Source: Urinicoccus timonensis (lineage in GTDB: Bacteria; Bacillota; Clostridia; Tissierellales; Peptoniphilaceae). From it: DNA of 33,177 nucleotides. Shown piece after piece: positions 17,292 to 25,656 of this stretch. Under the pieces are notes generated by a model that made no database searches, was not told the origin of the DNA, and saw only the letters and a list, made by a program, of their open reading frames with translations. The DNA lies in the NCBI RefSeq assembly GCF_900232945.1, contig NZ_OCTU01000001.1, positions 704,302 to 737,478 on the forward strand, given 5' to 3'. Each line of letters begins with the position of its first letter. Position 1 is the stretch's first letter. Both the position numbers and the translations under genes were made by a program.

Positions 17292-17349
17292 AAAAAGAGC
17301 TTAATTTAAATAAAACAACCCCTTAAGATGCATTACATAAAATAGCTCT
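17292..17349 (-). terminator. Expression-platform terminator of the lysine riboswitch
   Basis: On the minus strand AGAGCT (17344-17349) can pair with AGCTCT (17296-17301), helped by A/T pairs inside, followed by TTTTT. The 5' arm lies within the aptamer's conserved 3' core GGAGAGCTA and overlaps the P1 closing strand (17339-17345). Aptamer folding and terminator formation therefore exclude each other. Confidence 0.65.
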
Positions 17350-17469
17350 CCATATCATCAAGATATGACAGTTGGTAAAATCTACTCTCACTCAACCTGG
17401 CATCAAAGATGCCATCGGCGACAGAAACCTTCACTATGTACGTTACCCTTCTGACGCAACCTCTATCTT
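17339..17469 (-). promoter_or_regulatory. Lysine riboswitch (L-box)
   Basis: The minus strand carries the L-box signatures in order: GATAGAGGTTGCG, CCGATGGCATC...GATGCC, GGTTGAGTGAGAGTAGA, CAACTGTC, and ATATGGAGAGCTA. P1 can form between AAGATAG (17463-17469) and CTATTTT (17339-17345). It precedes the lysine catabolic operon, and not biosynthesis or transport genes where L-boxes usually lie. This and the platform layout suggest activation by lysine. Confidence 0.93.
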
Positions 17470-17496
17470 AAAACCGTTTGAACTTATCGTAACTTA

Positions 17497-17525
17497 ATAA
17501 TACACCATTTTTTTATTTATTGCAA
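17497..17525 (-). promoter_or_regulatory. Promoter of the lysine-fermentation operon
   Basis: TTGCAA (17520-17525), 17-nt spacer, TATTAT (17497-17502) on the minus strand. The predicted start, near 17490, is about 20 nt before the lysine aptamer. Confidence 0.7.
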
Positions 17526-17851
17526 TGTAAATTGTGAAAAATTTTACCATCCCAGTCCCTTTTTCCCAGGATAGACCCAAGCTTTTCTCCAATAAGCTCC
17601 TCAAGCCAAAACTAGGCTTTGAGTCATTGTAAACCCTCTCCCTATTTTTTATGGCAATCTGTGGTTTTTTAGCTTTTCCTAATTTTTTTCAGTCCCTTCT
17701 CATTTGCTCGTATAAAAATGTCGTCCTGAAAATTCCTTCTATAAATATGACTTCAAAAGATGGGATCAAAAACTCCTTTCTTCTACTCTCCAAATGAAAA
17801 ATCAGTCTCTTAACTTTCTTCTTAGAATTTGAATCCAAAAAATTTAATATT
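17526..17851. other. Intergenic stretch without a recognised gene
   Basis: No convincing protein gene. The minus strand has an open stretch of about 50 codons (roughly 17837-17690) that starts with TTG but has no RBS. A locally GC-richer block (17550-17630) contains an imperfect hairpin (CTCAAAGCC/GGCTTGAG on the minus strand). It could be the distal leader of the kam operon or a non-coding RNA. Confidence 0.4.
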
Positions 17852-17878
17852 ATTATATCTTATTTTTAAGTCTGTCAA
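17852..17878 (-). promoter_or_regulatory. Possible distal promoter facing the kam operon
   Basis: The minus strand shows consensus TTGACA (17873-17878) and TATAAT (17852-17857), but with a short 15-nt spacer. A TAATAA at 17 nt is an alternative -10. The first product would be the gene-free stretch before the lysine riboswitch. Confidence 0.4.
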
Positions 17879-17947
17879 ATTTTAAACAAATATTCTTCTA
17901 TATGTTTTATTTTTTATATATTTATATGGTTTCTTTTTGAAATTCTT

Positions 17948-17987
17948 GTTATAATAGTGACAAAGGATGGTTGTCATTTTATTGTCA
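17948..17987 (+). promoter_or_regulatory. Promoter of the atoE-like gene with a candidate operator
   Basis: An extended -10 TGTTATAAT has its hexamer at 17950-17955, with a poor -35. Immediately downstream is the inverted repeat TGACAA-N7-TTGTCA (17958-17976) over the predicted start site. A third half-site TTGTCA (17982-17987) lies 11 bp from the second. The layout suggests binding of a dimeric repressor. The regulator is unknown. Confidence 0.5.
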
Positions 17988-18022
17988 ATTTCATACCGTC
18001 ATGATGGGAGGAGGAATCTTTC

Positions 18023-19408
18023 ATGAAGAAATTTAGTAATGCCTGTGTAAACTTAATGCAAAGGTATCTACCTGATGCCTTTATCTTTGCTATTATCTTA
18101 ACAATTTTAACCTTTGTTTTAAGCTTAATCACTACAGGTCAGAGTGTTATGGAACTTGTTGTCCACTGGGGTGACGGAGTTTGGTCTCTCTTGGCCTTCA
18201 CCATGCAAATGGCTTTGGTCTTGGTTTTAGGTAATGCCCTAGCCAGTTCAAAACCTATCAAAAATCTCTTGGTTAAAATTGCCAGTCGTGTTTCTACACC
18301 CAATGGTGCAATTATGTTGGTTAGTTTTGTATCCGCTGTTGCCTGTTGGTTAAACTGGGGATTCGGTTTAATTGTCGGCGCTCTCTTGGCAAAGGAACTT
18401 GCAAAAAGAATTAAAAACGTTGACTACCGCCTACTTATTGCTTCGGCCTACTCCGGCTTTGTCGTTTGGCATGCTGGTGTATCAGGATCCGTTCCTCTGG
18501 CTGTTGCAAGTAATGTAGATGAAGTTATAAAGGTTACCCAAAATGCTTTATCTACTACCATTCCTGTTACAGAAACCCTCTTCTCTTGGCAAAACCTAGT
18601 TATGGTTTGGGTTGTCATCTTTGCCCTTCCCTTTATTAACCGGGCCATGCATCCAGATCCAGACAAGGTTGTCCAAGTAGATCCTAGAATCTTCTTGGAA
18701 GAAGAAGCTGCCGAAGAAGAAATGGAAGCAGAATTGGAACATGCAACAAAAGAAAGTACTCCTGCTACAAGAGTAGAAAACAGCCGTATTCTTTCCCTCT
18801 TTGTTGTTGCCATAAGTGCTATCTTCCTAGTACGCCACTTTGCTTTAAACGGCCTAAACCTAAGCTTGGATATTGTTAACTTAATTTTCTTAACTCTTGG
18901 AGTCTTATTCCATGGTACTCCCATCCGCTACGTCATGGCTATTAATGACGCCGTTCGCGGAGCTGGAGGAATTATCTTACAATTCCCCTTCTATGCTGGA
19001 ATTATGGGCCTTATGACTGGGGCCAATGCCGATGGAATCAGCCTTGGTACTCAAATTACCAACTGGTTCTTAAGCATCTCCAACCAAACCACCTTCCCCA
19101 TGTTTACATTCTGGGCTGCCGGGCTCATCAACGTTTTTGTTCCATCCGGTGGTGGACAATGGGCTGTTCAAGGTCCAATTATGATGCCTGCTAGTTTAAG
19201 ACTGGGGGTTGACCCTGGAATCACAGCCATGGCTATTGCCTGGGGTGATGCTTGGACTAATATGATTCAACCCTTCTGGGCCCTGCCTGCTCTCGGTTTA
19301 GCTAAGTTATCCGCCAAGGATATTATGGGCTATTGTGTTGTAGTCCTCTTAGTTGTCGGGGCCTTTATTTCCCTAGCCTTCCTGGCTTGGGCTGGCTTAT
19401 TTGCCTAA
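18023..19408 (+). CDS. atoE: AtoE-type short-chain fatty acid transporter
   Basis: A 461-residue multi-spanning membrane protein of the AtoE family (short-chain fatty acid transporters). The sequence shows many hydrophobic helices, the family-type segments FAIILTILTFVLSL and WLNWGFGLIVGALLAKELAKR, and conserved VPSGGGQWAVQGPI near residues 373-386. An acidic cytoplasmic loop (215-255) rich in Glu separates two membrane blocks. RBS GGGAGGAGG precedes the ATG. It is divergent from the lysine operon, so it probably exports or imports butyrate or acetoacetate linked to that pathway. Direction of transport is inferred only. Confidence 0.9.
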   Translation: MKKFSNACVNLMQRYLPDAFIFAIILTILTFVLSLITTGQSVMELVVHWGDGVWSLLAFTMQMALVLVLGNALASSKPIKNLLVKIASRVSTPNGAIMLVSFVSAVACWLNWGFGLIVGALLAKELAKRIKNVDYRLLIASAYSGFVVWHAGVSGSVPLAVASNVDEVIKVTQNALSTTIPVTETLFSWQNLVMVWVVIFALPFINRAMHPDPDKVVQVDPRIFLEEEAAEEEMEAELEHATKESTPATRVENSRILSLFVVAISAIFLVRHFALNGLNLSLDIVNLIFLTLGVLFHGTPIRYVMAINDAVRGAGGIILQFPFYAGIMGLMTGANADGISLGTQITNWFLSISNQTTFPMFTFWAAGLINVFVPSGGGQWAVQGPIMMPASLRLGVDPGITAMAIAWGDAWTNMIQPFWALPALGLAKLSAKDIMGYCVVVLLVVGAFISLAFLAWAGLFA

Positions 19409-19431
19409 ATCCTATCAACCATCCATTTAGA

Positions 19432-19460
19432 GTAGCTTGTGAAAACAAGCTACTTTTTTT
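19432..19460 (+). terminator. Intrinsic terminator after atoE
   Basis: GTAGCTTGT, loop GAAA, ACAAGCTAC, then T7: a perfect 9-bp stem, 24 nt after the stop. Confidence 0.95.
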
Positions 19461-19487
19461 GCTCTTCTTTTTCCCTTGTGGTAAAAT
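19459..19487 (+). promoter_or_regulatory. Likely promoter of the acyltransferase gene
   Basis: TTGCTC (19459-19464), 17-nt spacer, TAAAAT (19482-19487), overlapping the tail of the preceding terminator and 22 nt before the start codon. Confidence 0.5.
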
Positions 19488-19509
19488 AAACATATTTAAG
19501 GAGGAGACC

Positions 19510-20562
19510 ATGGAGCAAGAAAAAACTTTACAAGTCGGAGGGCGAAACCCTTCTATCGATTTAATTAAAAGCCTGGCCATTCTATGTGTTTTATTTATCC
19601 ACGCCTGTGGAATTTTTTATGACCAGCCTGTGGGATCCGCCCCCTGGACTTGGGGCATCTTTTGGGGGAGCCTGAGCCGGTCAGCCGTACCCTTGTTTTT
19701 TATGGCCAGTGGAGCCTTGATGCTAAACCCTAAAAAAAATCTACCCTTAAAAAGGCTCTATGGGAAAAACATCCTAAGGATCCTCATCGCTCTTTTCTTT
19801 TGGGCCAGTCTCTATAAGGTCTTTGACTTGATTTTTCTAGCCTCCAGTCAAGGATCCCTGCCCTTGGATGAAATAAAAACAGCCCTTAAAGACTTGGTTC
19901 TCTTTCGTCACAAGTACCACCTTTACTTCCTGGTGGTCATCTTACTTTTTTACATTTGCCTACCGGTGGCCCGGCTCTTTGTGGCCAAGGCGGATAAAAA
20001 ACTTTTCCAATATTCTCTGGGCATTTGGTTTATCTTTGGAATCCTCTACTGGCAGGTCCTGTCTTTTTGGCCCTTTAACCTCTTGACTGGGTCCATCCAA
20101 GAAGCCGCTATTCCTTCTACTTGGGCCTTAGTGGGCTATTGCTTTTTAGGTTTTTACCTCTTGACCTACCCCCTGGCCAAGAAAACCAGCCTGGTCCTCT
20201 CCCTTTTAGGGCTTCTAATCACCTTTTTTGGCTCCTACTTCTTGTCCATCCGGTCCCAGGCTTTTAATACTTCTTTTTTATCCGGCACTAGCCTGGGGGT
20301 CTGTCTCTTTGCCCTGGGAAACTTTTCCTTCCTCCTCCACTATCCAGGAAATAAGTGGACCCAATTCCTATCTAAGGCCTCCTTTTGCATCTACCTAACC
20401 CATGTCTTCTTTCTAACTATTTTTATGGAAAAGGCCTGGATTTACCCCCTCTTCCCCTTGGGACTCCAAGTCCCAGTCTTGGTCCTGATGACCCTGGTCC
20501 CTTCCATTCTCAGCTACCTAATTCTATCAAAAGTACCCTTGGTAAAAAAATGGCTCATATAA
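19510..20562 (+). CDS. Integral membrane acyltransferase (acyltransferase 3 family)
   Basis: A 350-residue protein with about ten membrane helices, typical of the acyltransferase 3 (OafA/WecH) family that O- or N-acylates sugars or other cell-envelope substrates. The likely active-site histidine is H31 in VLFIHACG of the first helix, after IDLIKSLAIL. ATG 19510 is chosen because AAGGAGGAG stands just upstream. The longer in-frame reading from 19333 begins inside atoE and the terminator. The acceptor is unknown. The gene stands alone between terminators. Confidence 0.85.
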   Translation: MEQEKTLQVGGRNPSIDLIKSLAILCVLFIHACGIFYDQPVGSAPWTWGIFWGSLSRSAVPLFFMASGALMLNPKKNLPLKRLYGKNILRILIALFFWASLYKVFDLIFLASSQGSLPLDEIKTALKDLVLFRHKYHLYFLVVILLFYICLPVARLFVAKADKKLFQYSLGIWFIFGILYWQVLSFWPFNLLTGSIQEAAIPSTWALVGYCFLGFYLLTYPLAKKTSLVLSLLGLLITFFGSYFLSIRSQAFNTSFLSGTSLGVCLFALGNFSFLLHYPGNKWTQFLSKASFCIYLTHVFFLTIFMEKAWIYPLFPLGLQVPVLVLMTLVPSILSYLILSKVPLVKKWLI

Positions 20563-20600
20563 AAACCAGCCCGAAATTTTGGGCTGGCCTTTTTTATTTT
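20561..20600. terminator. Bidirectional terminator between acyltransferase and glutathione peroxidase
   Basis: CCAGCCC (20566-20572), 8-nt loop, GGGCTGG (20581-20587). T-rich tails lie on the plus strand (CCTTTTTTATTTTT) and on the minus strand (GTTTTTATATG), so it can serve both converging genes. Confidence 0.9.
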
Positions 20601-20614
20601 TCTCACTTCATATC

Positions 20615-21085
20615 TTAAAGAATTTTTTCAATATCCTTTTCCAGGTCTTGGGGGCTGGTGGCCGGGGCAAAGCGTCCCACAACCTTCCCCTCCCTGTCGA
20701 CTAAAAACTTAGTAAAGTTCCACTTAATGGCCGACCCAAAAAGCCCTCCTTGGGATTTTTTCAGGTCTGTATAGAGGGGACTTTCCCCTTCTCCGTTGAC
20801 ATCAACCTTTGCCATAACCGGGAAGGTCACAGAAAACATGTCTGTGCAAAAATTTTGTATTTCCTGGTTAGACCCGGGTTCTTGGTGTCCGAATTGGTTG
20901 CAGGGAAAGGCTAAAATTTCAAGGCCCCGGTCCCTATATTTTTCATAGAGGTCCTGAAGACCTGCATATTGTTTGGTAAAGCCACATTTTGAAGCAGTGT
21001 TGACAATGAGAAGAACCTTACCTTGGTAGTCTTTTAAACAAAGGTCCCTTCCTTGACTATCTTGAACGATATGGTCGTAAATCAT
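20615..21085 (-). CDS. Glutathione peroxidase-family thiol peroxidase
   Basis: A 156-residue cytoplasmic peroxidase of the GPx family, cysteine type. The peroxidatic C34 is in ASKCGFTKQY, Q64 in FPCNQFG, and W122-N123 in KWNFTKF complete the tetrad. C80 (QNFCTD) fits the resolving cysteine of thioredoxin-dependent members, so thioredoxin is more likely than glutathione as reductant. It probably protects this anaerobe against peroxides during air exposure. It follows crcB on the same strand. Confidence 0.94.
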   Translation of the reverse strand: MIYDHIVQDSQGRDLCLKDYQGKVLLIVNTASKCGFTKQYAGLQDLYEKYRDRGLEILAFPCNQFGHQEPGSNQEIQNFCTDMFSVTFPVMAKVDVNGEGESPLYTDLKKSQGGLFGSAIKWNFTKFLVDREGKVVGRFAPATSPQDLEKDIEKIL

Positions 21086-21114
21086 AAAAATCTCCCTTCA
21101 ATTTCTTTGTCTCT

Positions 21115-21477
21115 TTAAGAGGACTGAAAAACTAAATACCTGGCTAAATAAATCAAAAGAATAGATAGTAGGACACTAGCTAGGGCATAGAGGATACAGA
21201 GGCCTAACTGGCCCTTGCTTTCCAGGTTGAAAAGCTCAAAGGCCAGGGTAGAAAAAGTGGTAAAACCTCCACAAAATCCCACCTTTAAAAAGGCCACTAG
21301 CCTTTGGTCCAGGCCTCTTTTCTCTCCATAAAAGGAAAGCAAGGCCAAAAGAAAGGCCCCCAGCAGGTTAATGGCAAAGGTGGACCAGGGAAAATCTCCC
21401 TGGCTCTTAACTTGCCTACTTAAGAAATACCTCAAGCTAGACCCCAAAGCCCCTCCCAGGGCGACAAAAAAATACAT
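21115..21477 (-). CDS. crcB: Fluoride ion channel CrcB/Fluc
   Basis: A 120-residue, four-helix membrane protein that lets fluoride leave the cell as a dual-topology dimer. Family marks are N37 in FAINLLGAF and the phenylalanine/threonine track GGFTTFSTL (70-78). RBS TAGGAG precedes the ATG. No fluoride riboswitch is visible in the 35 bp upstream. A single copy is seen here. Some Gram-positives carry two adjacent copies. Confidence 0.94.
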   Translation of the reverse strand: MYFFVALGGALGSSLRYFLSRQVKSQGDFPWSTFAINLLGAFLLALLSFYGEKRGLDQRLVAFLKVGFCGGFTTFSTLAFELFNLESKGQLGLCILYALASVLLSILLIYLARYLVFQSS

Positions 21478-21494
21478 TCTAAGCTCCTAGAAAA

Positions 21495-21519
21495 GAAAAA
21501 ATGACCCTGGGGTCATTTT
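21495..21519 (-). terminator. Intrinsic terminator of the suf operon
   Basis: AAAAATGACCC, short loop, GGGTCATTTTTT. The sufU stop codon TGA lies in the 5' arm of the stem. The symmetric A/T flanks may also work on the other strand. Confidence 0.85.
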
Positions 21520-21947
21520 TCTTCTTCCTTAAAGGTTTGATCCAGGGTGTACCAGGGTAAAACAGCACACTTTACCCGGGCAGGTAGGTTTTTAATGGAT
21601 TCAAAGGCCCTGGCATCTCCTAGTTTTTTCAATTTTTCTCTCTCTGTTACAGACCCGTTAATCATACCGATAAAGCTGTGGGCCAATTCTCTTCCCTCTT
21701 CTACCTTTTTCCCCCGAATGGCATCACACATAATGGAGGTAGACGCTTGGGAAATGGCACAGCCCTTTCCAGTAAAGGCTGCATCTTCAATGATGCCGTC
21801 TTTGACCTTTAATTGTAGGGTGATCTCGTCCCCACAAGATGGGTTGTGACCTGGTTCTGTATGGGTTGACCCTTCCAGCTCATGACGATTTTTTGGGTTG
21901 CGACTTTCTTCCAATACCAGCTCTGTATAAATTTTACTTAGATCCAA
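21513..21947 (-). CDS. sufU: SufU, Fe-S assembly sulfur-transfer protein
   Basis: A 144-residue zinc-containing SufU that accepts sulfur from SufS in Gram-positive SUF systems. The zinc/sulfur ligands are C38 and D40 (NPSCGDEI), C63 (GKGCAISQAS) and C127 (VKCAVLPW). Translation seems to start at TTG 21947, because AGGAGG lies about ten bases upstream and MDLSKIYTEL is a normal SufU N-terminus. It overlaps the end of sufS by 14 bp. It is the last gene of the suf operon. Confidence 0.95.
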   Translation of the reverse strand: MDLSKIYTELVLEESRNPKNRHELEGSTHTEPGHNPSCGDEITLQLKVKDGIIEDAAFTGKGCAISQASTSIMCDAIRGKKVEEGRELAHSFIGMINGSVTEREKLKKLGDARAFESIKNLPARVKCAVLPWYTLDQTFKEEEK

Positions 21948-23181
21948 GTCCCATCATCCTCCTTACATCGTTTAAATGGTTCACAAATTGATCCACTTCT
22001 TCTCTTGTATTGTAAAAGGCAAAACTTGCCCGACAAGAAGCATTGATTCCAAGATAGCGGTGGAGGGGTTGCGTACAATGGTGGCCCGACCGGATGGCAA
22101 TGCCATAGCTATCTAAAATTGAAGCCACATCATGGGGGTGAATTTGGTCCAGGTTAAAGGTTATTACAGACCCCCTGTGGTCATTTTTCACTGTATAGAG
22201 GTCTAGAAAGTCCATATCCTTGACTTGGTCATAGCAGTACTGGGTCAATTGACCTTCATAGGCATCAATTTCATCCAAGCCAATGGCTTCCAAGTAGCGA
22301 ATGGCTTCCACAAGCCCCTTGACTCCTCCCACATTTTGAGTTCCAGCTTCAAAGCGCATGGGAGCCTTTAAAAAAGTGGAGTGGTCTTCGTAGACATACT
22401 CAATCATTTCCCCACCATAAAAGAAGGGAGGTAGGTCATTGAGTTTTTCTTCCTTACCATAGAGAACGCCAATTCCCATGGGAGCTAAAAGCTTGTGGCC
22501 TGAGAAGGCGTAAAAGTCACAATCCAAATCTTGAACGTCCACCTTGTGGTGGGGAGCCGCTTGGGCTCCATCTACGATGGTGTAGATGTCTTTGGACTTG
22601 GCCTTGGCCTTTTGGATAATCTCTTTTACCTTGGGCAGGGTTCCCAGGGTGTTGGAAGAAGCTGTCAAAGCCAAGATTTTTGTCTTTTCCGATAAAACTT
22701 GGTCTAGGTCTTCTTCCCTTAACTCCTTGCTATCCTTGTCGATATAGATATAGCGCAACTTGGCCCCGGTTTTTTCTGCTACATATTGCCAGGGGATGAG
22801 GTTGGAATGGTGTTCCAAGATAGTAATGACAATTTCATCCCCCTCCTTGACCTTGTTGAGGCCCAGGGTGTAGGCCAGGGTGTTTAAGGACTGGGTGGTA
22901 TTGTTGGTAAAGATAATTTCATTGGGGCTCTGAGCGCCAATAAAGTCTGCCACCACTTGTCTTCCCTCTTCAAAAACTTCCGTTGCCACCTGGCCCAGAT
23001 AGTGGGCTCCTCGATGGGGGTTGGCATTTTGAAATTTATAGTAGTCTGTCAGGGCATCTAAAACTCCCTGTGGTTTTTGAGTTGTGGCTGCACTGTCCAG
23101 GTAGACAATCTTTTTATCCCAGTCTTGACTCAAGTAGGGAAAGTCTTTTCGAATTTCTAAAATTTCTTCTTGAGTTAGCAT
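21934..23181 (-). CDS. sufS: Cysteine desulfurase SufS
   Basis: A 415-residue class-II PLP-dependent cysteine desulfurase that takes sulfur from cysteine and hands it to SufU. The PLP lysine is K230 in SGHKLLAP. The catalytic cysteine is C369 in RSGHHCTQPL. N-terminal LDSAATTQKP and the PHRGAH stretch are typical of SufS. RBS AGAGGGGG precedes ATG 23181, 10 nt after sufD. Confidence 0.96.
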   Translation of the reverse strand: MLTQEEILEIRKDFPYLSQDWDKKIVYLDSAATTQKPQGVLDALTDYYKFQNANPHRGAHYLGQVATEVFEEGRQVVADFIGAQSPNEIIFTNNTTQSLNTLAYTLGLNKVKEGDEIVITILEHHSNLIPWQYVAEKTGAKLRYIYIDKDSKELREEDLDQVLSEKTKILALTASSNTLGTLPKVKEIIQKAKAKSKDIYTIVDGAQAAPHHKVDVQDLDCDFYAFSGHKLLAPMGIGVLYGKEEKLNDLPPFFYGGEMIEYVYEDHSTFLKAPMRFEAGTQNVGGVKGLVEAIRYLEAIGLDEIDAYEGQLTQYCYDQVKDMDFLDLYTVKNDHRGSVITFNLDQIHPHDVASILDSYGIAIRSGHHCTQPLHRYLGINASCRASFAFYNTREEVDQFVNHLNDVRRMMGLGSK

Positions 23182-23191
23182 AATCCCCCTC

Positions 23192-24235
23192 TTATCGTTT
23201 GTTCATCTTGTTTCTAAAATACTCCCAAATCGCATCCTTTTCCTCTTGGTCTTTTAAGAGGTCAATGGTGGAGGCATACTTGGACTCTACAATCAGGCTT
23301 TCGGCCAATTTGTGGTCAATGCCCCGGCTCTTGAGATAGAAGAGCAAGTCAGCGTCAATTTCCCCACTGGATGCGGCATGGTTACCGGCAATATCATCTT
23401 CATGAGACAGAAGAACAGGAACTGAAATATTTAAGACACTGTCATCTAAAAGAACGGCGTATTCCTCTTCACTGCCTTGGGATCCTCCACTGCCTTCTTT
23501 AAAGTCCAGGGTGGTCTTTAAGTTCTTTTGGGATTGGTCCATCAAGGCCCCGTTAATCAGGATATCGGCCTTGGTCTTGGGCTTGTGGTGGTTGACATGG
23601 TAGAGGATGTTGAGTTGGTCCTCTTCATGGCCAAAATAGATGCTTTTAACGTCCACATCTGCCTCTTGGCCCAGCAATTCCACCTGGGTGTTCATATAAT
23701 TTTTAAGGGCACCCATCTCGTATTGTCTCAAGCGAACCTTGGCTTTTTCTTCCGCCAAAATAACCACACTCTCCAGACTCATGGACTTGTTTTCCTTTTG
23801 GATAATATAGACATTGACTTCCGCTGCCTTTTTGGCAATGATCCGGATTAGGGAGTTTCTAAACTTCTCTACTTGACCTTGGTCCTGGTAGGATAAAACC
23901 AGGCTTAATTTCCCCTCTTCTTCTACGATAATATCATGGGTGTCCAAGAGTTGGGGACAATCATCACTGGTGGTCAAGCGGATGGTTTGACTGGCCTTTA
24001 CCTGACCCTTATCTGCCTGGTATTTCCGGTAGACATTTCCTTGGGTCCGGTTTAGGTCCAGAAGCTCTTGGGCCACACCATAGGAGTAGCCCTCTAATTC
24101 TGGCCGGTTTTCAAAGCTCCCTGTACTCTCTAAAGGAAAGGCTTGGGGCTTAATTTCCGGCAAGTTAATGGTCACATCATTTACTTTTGTATGCCTATAG
24201 GTCTTATAGGCTAATTTATTTCCTAATATTTCCAT
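23192..24235 (-). CDS. sufD: SufD, Fe-S scaffold component
   Basis: A 347-residue beta-helical partner of SufB in the SufBCD scaffold. The C-terminal region carries the conserved block DDIAGNHAASSGEIDADLLF with the histidine implicated in cluster assembly, then YLKSRGID. It resembles SufB in fold but lacks its N-terminal extension. RBS AGGAGG precedes the ATG and the gene lies 8 nt after sufB. Confidence 0.93.
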   Translation of the reverse strand: MEILGNKLAYKTYRHTKVNDVTINLPEIKPQAFPLESTGSFENRPELEGYSYGVAQELLDLNRTQGNVYRKYQADKGQVKASQTIRLTTSDDCPQLLDTHDIIVEEEGKLSLVLSYQDQGQVEKFRNSLIRIIAKKAAEVNVYIIQKENKSMSLESVVILAEEKAKVRLRQYEMGALKNYMNTQVELLGQEADVDVKSIYFGHEEDQLNILYHVNHHKPKTKADILINGALMDQSQKNLKTTLDFKEGSGGSQGSEEEYAVLLDDSVLNISVPVLLSHEDDIAGNHAASSGEIDADLLFYLKSRGIDHKLAESLIVESKYASTIDLLKDQEEKDAIWEYFRNKMNKR

Positions 24236-24243
24236 ACTTCCTC

Positions 24244-25656
24244 CTAGCCTATGCTTCCTTCAAGCTCAAGATTAATCAGGTTGTTCATTTCTACGGCATA
24301 TTCCATGGGAAGCTCCTTGGCAACGGGCTCTGCAAAGCCACGAACTACCATAGATTTCGCTTCTTCTTCGCTGATTCCCCGGGTCATAAGATAGTAGATT
24401 ACCGAGTCATCAATCCGGCCAATGGTGGCCTCATGGCCAAAGTCCACATCCTTGTTTTCAATCTTAATGACAGGAATGGTATCGGCCCTGGATTGGTTGT
24501 CCAGCATCAAGGACTCACAAGAAGAGGAGGCCTTGGACCCATGGGCATTTTCCTTAATCTCTGTCAAGGACCGGTAGCAACAAATACCGCCGCCCTTGGA
24601 AATAGACTTGGAGTTGACATAGGATTTAGTGTCCGGTGCAGCATGAATCATAATGGCCCCGGTATCCAAGTTTTGTCCTGCTCCTGCAAAGGAGATTTGG
24701 GTCATTTCTGCAGCTGCTCTAGGTCCTACTAGTAAACTAGCTGGATAGAGGTAGGATACCCTGGACCCAAAGGACCCAGAAACCCATTCAATCTTTCCAT
24801 CTTCTTGGATAATGGACCGTTTTGTATTTAAGTTGTACATGTTCCTGGACCAGTTTTCAATGGTGGAAAAACGACAAGTGGCCCTTTTCCCTACAAAGAT
24901 TTCTACGGATCCAGCATGGATATTTAAAACATTGTATTTTGGTGCCGAACAGCCTTCAATAAAGTGGCAGTAGGCATCATCTTCTACAATAATCATGGTA
25001 TGCTCAAACTGGCCTGCTCCCGGTGCATTTAAGCGGTAGTAGGATTGCAAGGGCACATCTACATTGACCCCCTTGGGTACATAGACGAAGGATCCCCCAG
25101 ACCAAACAGCATAGTGGAGGGCAGCATACTTGTGGAGGTTGGGAGAAATCGCCCGACCAAAGTATTCCTTTACCAAGTCCTCATGCTCTCTAATGGCCGT
25201 ATCAAAATCCGTATAGATAACCCCTTGGTCCTTTAAATATTTCTGCATGGAGTGATAGACCACTTCCGAGTCATATTGGGCCCCAACACCAGATAGGAAT
25301 TGGTCCTTTTCCGCTTCAGGAATCCCCAAAGAATCAAAGGTGTTTCGAATATCTTCTGGCACATCATCCCAGTCCACAGACAAGTCTGCATCGGGGCTGA
25401 TGTAGGTGGTAATCTTGTTGATGTCCACTTCAGAAATATCCGGTCCCCAAGTGGGATTTTCCAGTTCATTAAAAAGCTTTAAGGCCTTGAGCCGGAAGTC
25501 CAACATCCATTGGGGCTCATTTTTCTTGGCAGAAATCTTCCGGATAATGTCTTCGTTAATACCATTTTCCAGTTTATCCCTATATTTGACCTCATTCTTT
25601 AAATCGTAGATTCCACGATCAAAATCTTGGATTTCAGTCTTCTTTCTTTTGCTCAT
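24244..25656 (-). CDS. sufB: SufB, Fe-S scaffold component
   Basis: The 470-residue main scaffold subunit of the SUF machine. It has the N-terminal SufB segment with WMLDFRLKAL and the beta-helix core with WSGGSFVYVPKGV and IEGCSAPKYN. The C-terminal part holds cysteine-bearing GGGICCYRSLTE and HGSKASSSCESL. Its start overlaps sufC by 23 bp, with GGATGAGG as RBS inside sufC. No missing key residue was noticed. Confidence 0.96.
   Translation of the reverse strand: MSKRKKTEIQDFDRGIYDLKNEVKYRDKLENGINEDIIRKISAKKNEPQWMLDFRLKALKLFNELENPTWGPDISEVDINKITTYISPDADLSVDWDDVPEDIRNTFDSLGIPEAEKDQFLSGVGAQYDSEVVYHSMQKYLKDQGVIYTDFDTAIREHEDLVKEYFGRAISPNLHKYAALHYAVWSGGSFVYVPKGVNVDVPLQSYYRLNAPGAGQFEHTMIIVEDDAYCHFIEGCSAPKYNVLNIHAGSVEIFVGKRATCRFSTIENWSRNMYNLNTKRSIIQEDGKIEWVSGSFGSRVSYLYPASLLVGPRAAAEMTQISFAGAGQNLDTGAIMIHAAPDTKSYVNSKSISKGGGICCYRSLTEIKENAHGSKASSSCESLMLDNQSRADTIPVIKIENKDVDFGHEATIGRIDDSVIYYLMTRGISEEEAKSMVVRGFAEPVAKELPMEYAVEMNNLINLELEGSIG

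Noticed and set aside
21478..21512. Fluoride riboswitch upstream of crcB
   Set aside because: The gap is only about 35 bp and is filled by the suf terminator hairpin and an RBS.
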